From assembly GCF_028769735.1 (NCBI RefSeq), contig NC_088177.1, forward strand, positions 20,745,599-20,809,598: DNA of 64,000 bases, read 5' to 3'. A program made the translations under genes and the position numbers. Source of the DNA: Zonotrichia leucophrys gambelii. Its lineage: Eukaryota; Chordata; Aves; Passeriformes; Passerellidae. Below, one piece after another: positions 59,322 to 64,000 of the stretch (the stretch's first letter is position 1; the number at the start of each line of letters is the position of its first letter). The notes below the pieces were generated by a model that saw only the letters and a program-made list of their open reading frames with translations, was not told the origin of the DNA and did no database searches.

Positions 59322-61693
59322 CAGATTCTTTCTGGGGATTTCTGATGTCCTGTAGAGAACTTGATTCCTGAAACAGAGTTTCTTCTTTGACATGGGCTGC
59401 AGAAATGGCTTTGGGGTGTGCAAAGCTCAGCTGTGATACCCTGTGACAGACTTCCTAACTGTAACTGGGCAAGCTGAAGACAGACTGTCATTTCATCATT
59501 TTTGGACAGAGATCCCCCCTTTAACACTTAAGTATTATCCACATACTGGTATTCTGGCAAGCCTGCTCTCATGCTAATCTGTTAGGATGGTCCTGTTCCC
59601 GCTCATAATGTGGCACAGCATGTGAGCTTCAGGCAAGCAAGGATGCCAGCCTCAGTTGGATTGTGAATAGCCTGCAGAAGAGGCTCCTGCTGGTGGAAGA
59701 AGTGCCAAATTAGGCCACATGCTCTCTCATTGGGATGCATTGTGCCCAAAGCTGCTTCGGTATCAGTTATGGAGGAAGCAACACCTTTTTTCAGAAAAGA
59801 ACCTGCTAACCCTTTCACTTTGTGTGCTCTGCCTCTCCTGCTCAATTTCTATCAATTATTTCTGGGATTTGCTTGTATAAAAAAAAAAAAAAAATTCTTC
59901 CCTGACAGCCAAGGAAAAGGTCAGACATGGCTGTTCAGATTATGAACCCCAACTGTGTTTGTCGTTGAATGTGGAGTTGTCTCTTTCTGTTAAACCTTTA
60001 CTGTTAAGACAACAGCACAGGGTGCTGCACAGACAGTAGTTCCTAAGAAATTTTTGCCCCCCGTGAGATTTCCATCTAACTGTTCAGCACCTCCTTGCAG
60101 AAATCCAGGCGTCCTGTGTTCCTGAACATCTTGGCTCTCCCCAGAGTGCTGCTGAATAGGTAAGAGACATGCTCTGGTACATATATCCCTCTGACCAGCA
60201 CTTTCAGGAATTGCCAGGATTCACAAGTGAAACATTATTTGGGACAGAAGAGCTTCTGCAACTGCCTTTTTCTAATCAGGATGATTTCTACAGCTTCTGG
60301 CAGGCATCTGTGTAAGTAAGAATATCTTACCTATCAAACTAAATGCTGCCTGCCAGCCTCAGCATAACATCTCATCAACAGTCTTGCACTGGTGCTGAAT
60401 TGTAACATTTTTCCTACAAACTCATGCTTCCTTCTGCCTTTCCAGCTATGATGCTGTTTGTCCTTTGTGTCAACACCCGCCTTTTTTGAAAGTAATATGA
60501 ATGGGGAATAATATACCGCCAGCTAAAATGGCTGCCTTTCCATCCTCACTCCCCACAGGAACTCTTTCATCAGCAATGTCAGCCAGGGACAGAAATCTCA
60601 CAGTTGAGAAATAACAGTTATTTGCTGGCAACTTCTTGTATGATAAGCCAAACAACTGGGTGATTACACACTTTCTCAAATAACAGAAGAAAATGCCATC
60701 CTACATTTCCAAAAATACATGTTGCAGCATCTGGAGGCTGCATAAGAATATTTTCAAGATATATTCTCCTGTTTACTTTTTTGGTGCTCTGAAATCTGAA
60801 TGTAATTTTTACATTCTTAAGCTATCCACTATCTTTTATTCAATGAAAGGCTTCATAAAGAGTATAAAATCAACTGTACAGACAAAGTGTAATTGATTAA
60901 TAGCAGAGGATTTCTGCCATAACTAGGCTGCTTAAGGTCACAGTTGAACAATTTTTCATAGCTGCTTCATCCACTGAGCTGCACTTGCATGGTTGCACTG
61001 CTAGTTGAAAAGGAAATGAGTGGGTACATGCTGGTTGAGTTAATTATTAAAATACATACAGTAGAGCAACACTTTTTCTGGGAAACCCTGCTAATGAAGA
61101 GACAATGCCTTTGCAACACTGAAATTAGTTTAAAGTAAACAGGCAAAACATTTCTAAACACTGACAGAGTGTTTTTAAGGTTTAGAGGAGAGATTTGTGA
61201 AATAATAAGGTTAATCTGAGTCCCTCCAAGTACTGTTCCTACAATGACATCTGTGTGGTGCACCTTTATAGCTGTTATGCTATTTGGGCTGGTTTAAATG
61301 TGAACCTGTGTTTTCAGCTACTCTTGTGGTTCAAGCCAGTCCAATGGACATTCTCAGACTTCTTTCAGTGTGAAAAAACAGTTTTGGGGCTGTTGTAATG
61401 TGAAGGAGCATCTGACATGCTGTGCCTACCCCCAGGTCATATTGTCACTGGCTGTCATGCTAGGCAGCTGTGGGGCCCGCTCTTGCATGCAGGAGATCAA
61501 CTGCCTTTTCTCCATTACAACTGCACAGGATGGATACAGCAGTCTGAAGAACAAACAGACCTGAAGGGTCCCAAAATGAGGAAAGAAGCAACAGTACTGG
61601 TCTATCAGACACTAAAGACAGGTGAGAAGAGTGATGATTAGGATTTAGAAGAAGATCCTGTATTTCATGTGTGGGACCTGAAGGATCTGTTGT
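59322..61693. other. Noncoding interval between the two repeat copies
   Basis: 2.4 kb of unique DNA with a run of 16 A at 59879-59894. A 117-codon minus-strand frame (59174-59527) starts here and runs through copy A; the corresponding frame in copy B is interrupted, which argues against conserved coding. Confidence 0.5.
59879..59894. repeat. Poly(A) run of 16
   Basis: Sixteen uninterrupted A. No retroposed body or target duplication was identified next to it. Confidence 0.9.
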
Positions 61694-61760
61694 TAATTTG
61701 GCTTCCTTTCCAAACCAGACACTACAAGAAGAAAATCAAACCAGTCTACTGAGACTCTCA
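61694..61760 (+). repeat. Copy B of an unidentified dispersed repeat
   Basis: Partner of 59256-59321; both share TTCCAAACC, GACACT, AAGAAAA and the terminal ACTGAGACTCTCA. The abrupt right boundary in both copies at the same base suggests a true element end or duplication breakpoint on that side. Confidence 0.65.
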
Positions 61761-64000
61761 GTATATCTCAGGGGTCTGAGATATTCTTGAGATTTTTATC
61801 CCAATCACAGTATTTTGGGGTATTTGTGCCACCTCCACTGGGTGGGTCTTTTGTGCCAAAATCCTGCATGGGAAACTTTTAAATTATTTTGGGGAAAAAA
61901 TAGTCAGAGCTGTTATGGCTTTGTATTTAAAATTAAGGTCACTTTCAAACAAGGGTAATTAAGTCAAAATGTCCTGTTCTTCTTAAACTGGCATGATGAA
62001 TAAGGTCAGAGTTTATGGTTTCTTTGTTGGGCCTCTGTGTCAGGGACAATGAGTGCAAGCTGAGATTTTTTTGCTTTGGGTTGCATTTAAGTGAGGAGAA
62101 AGCCATCCAGATTACATTTCTTTTGCACCTCCCTCCTGTCAGATATTTATTTTTCACTTGCAATAGCAACAGCAGGTGCTTTTGTGCTTGCACTAGGAGG
62201 AAGAAGGAAACAGAGCTACCAATCTGTTGAATTTCATGGTATGGTTTGCACAGGTGAGAAGAGAAATAAACAACATTAATGGAACTTGCATGTTCTCATC
62301 TCCACCTTACTTCTGTCCTGAAATTGAAGGAAGTAATTCCCTTTCTTTTCCTTAGTATTTATTGACTTTCTTCTTTCTCCATGCTTCATTTCCCTCTTCT
62401 TTCCTTTCTCAAGCTAGATGCTGTGCAACAAACCTAGAAGGACCATGTGTTATCTCTGATATGAGTTTATAGGACAATTGACCATGCTAATGCTTCCTAT
62501 AAAAGCTGAAATTGGGCACTTCTCCAAAACAGCACATAATGTAAACATAACCTGGCAACTTTTTCAATAGCTCCAACTAGACTCTGACTTTCTCCCTTTC
62601 TCTCTCTGGAGAATAGTCTTTAGTGATCTTCATACACAGTCTTCAGGTTTTAGTCCACAGGTAGTGTAAAAAGGAAAATAGGTCTGGAGATTGCCTGTGG
62701 AGATTTAAAAGAAAACCACAATTCGTCATTCAAAAGACTTATTTTTGAAAGAGTAAATCTGCATTTATACATACTGGGTGAAGCAGACAGCTGGCACTTT
62801 CTGATTCCAACACCAACAGATCCTGTGGATTTTTCTGGCTGAAAAGAAGCTAATACCCCAGAAGTGGAAATCCACATAACAATGGAACTTGTATCAGAGA
62901 AGTAAAAAGATTTCAAGTGTACTGTCTGTTTGCCTGGCAGATTCTGATTTCATTTAACCAACTGACATCAGGTTAGTGAGCATGTAAACAGACATATTTC
63001 AGACTGGTTATCTGAGATCAAAATTTGACCTTACTGGTATCTGATTACACAAGTATTTTTCCTCCTTTCCATATACAGATACTTGCTGTCTTATGTTATT
63101 TTATATGCTGAATGTTCCTCTTCTCAATAGTAATTTTCAGAGGTTTTTACTTCAGAAGAATACTTGCCCTTAGTAATAGATTTTGAAGCACTATATGAGT
63201 AAGAAATTCTGTAAGAAAAAAATGTGCTTGGCACATATCTTGCAGTTCTCAATAATGACTTTCCTTAAAAAAACCCAACACTACAGTAACAGAAACCTTC
63301 CACTATAAAGTGACTTGTTTTTTAATAAGACTCAGAATGTGACTGAAATCTACAAAATTTCTCAGTTTCTCATCCTCTCTCTCCATCTGTTAGCCTCTTG
63401 TCTCCTGAAGGACAATATCTTTGCCTTGTATGACTACTGCTCAAACTTCTATAACTTAGTTGGGAATTGCTAGGTGCAATGTAATATCAATTAAAATTAT
63501 TATCATGCAGTGTTTGGCTTGATTAATGTTTATGATTCACAGACAGAATTCCTACATAAGAGCTTTGAAATTGATCCTCACCAATTTCACAGAAAATTCA
63601 ATAGGTGAAGCATTGCAACTTAACCTGACATATGGAAGACTCGTGAGTTTGGAAATGAGGCAGAACATGGTCTGGAAATATTATTCTGTTTCTATGCCAA
63701 TCAATATACTAGTCCTCTGAGTCAACATCGTGTAACTGGTACCTTTTCTGAGGTCCACTCACAGGCAGAACTGACATTCACGGAAGCATTAAGCTAACAA
63801 ATGGTTTGTATTGGGAGAGCAGTGCTTATCTTTGCCAGAGAAATCACCCAGCAGGCACAAGAAGACTCGTACTTTGTTTGATGTGTTGTTTGGTGTCTTC
63901 AGTGGACAGCCTACAGAACAACACAGTGTGGCAGAAAGGGTCATGTCATTCCAAAGTGTCCCATTTTTCTTGAGTGATACACAATTTGAGTACAGACATG
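61761..64000. other. Noncoding stretch to window end, nothing recognised
   Basis: AT-rich unique DNA with frames below 90 codons. The frame at 63526-63720 (plus) and that at 62650-62916 (minus) show no known family. Nothing indicates an exon running off the right edge. Confidence 0.55.

Noticed and set aside
1..64000. Prokaryotic or phage system, CRISPR array or operon
   Set aside because: Coding density is near zero, there are no spaced identical repeats, and bird-type CR1 elements are present throughout, so the window is vertebrate nuclear DNA.

Overview
The window looks like nuclear DNA from a bird: a gene-poor intergenic stretch or a very large intron. It is AT-rich and CpG-depleted, with stops in all frames. 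The longest open frames are about 165 codons, often opposed by open frames on the other strand, and none resembles a protein I recognise. There are no prokaryotic features such as operons, ribosome binding sites, CRISPR arrays or rRNA/tRNA genes. The avian assignment rests on degraded CR1 LINE copies with the ATTCTATGATTCTA 3' tail, an LTR of a family I know from bird genomes, and old amniote SINE-like repeats. I cannot name species or locus.

Layout. 0-10 kb: noncoding DNA with an old MIR/CORE-SINE-like copy (780-975), a TG microsatellite, a homeobox-site-rich AT segment near 2.64 kb, a minimal CR1 tail at 4.6 kb, an A-rich tail-like tract at 7.05 kb and a second old repeat at 9.65 kb. 10-27 kb: one CR1 fragment (10.9 kb, minus), a possible regulatory element at 15.45-15.63 kb, a duplicated 31-bp motif with RFX-like half-sites at 17.05/17.12 kb, and a TA/CA/TA microsatellite at 22.1 kb. 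27-31 kb: the most unusual unique sequence, with two compact CpG-rich patches (27.49-27.71 and 28.14-28.32 kb) followed by about 2.4 kb in which open frames are unusually dense on both strands. 32-34 kb: two CR1 copies arranged tail to tail. 34-44 kb: unique DNA with a CpG-bearing patch at 35.4-35.7 kb containing a 13-bp palindrome, then a CR1 copy at 43.5 kb. 44.75-45.62 kb: a nearly complete, old solo LTR, probably minus-strand, with a 5-bp imperfect target-site duplication. 45.6-64 kb: unique DNA with a few short inverted repeats and a pair of about 87% identical 66/67-bp segments 2.4 kb apart (59.26 and 61.69 kb).

No protein-coding exon is annotated, because none could be supported. If the window has a function it is most likely regulatory; the 27.5-28.3 kb CpG pair, the 17.05 kb repeat pair, and the 2.64, 15.45 and 35.5 kb segments are the places to look. 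All regulatory calls are inference from base composition and motifs; cross-species alignment and chromatin or RNA data would decide them.
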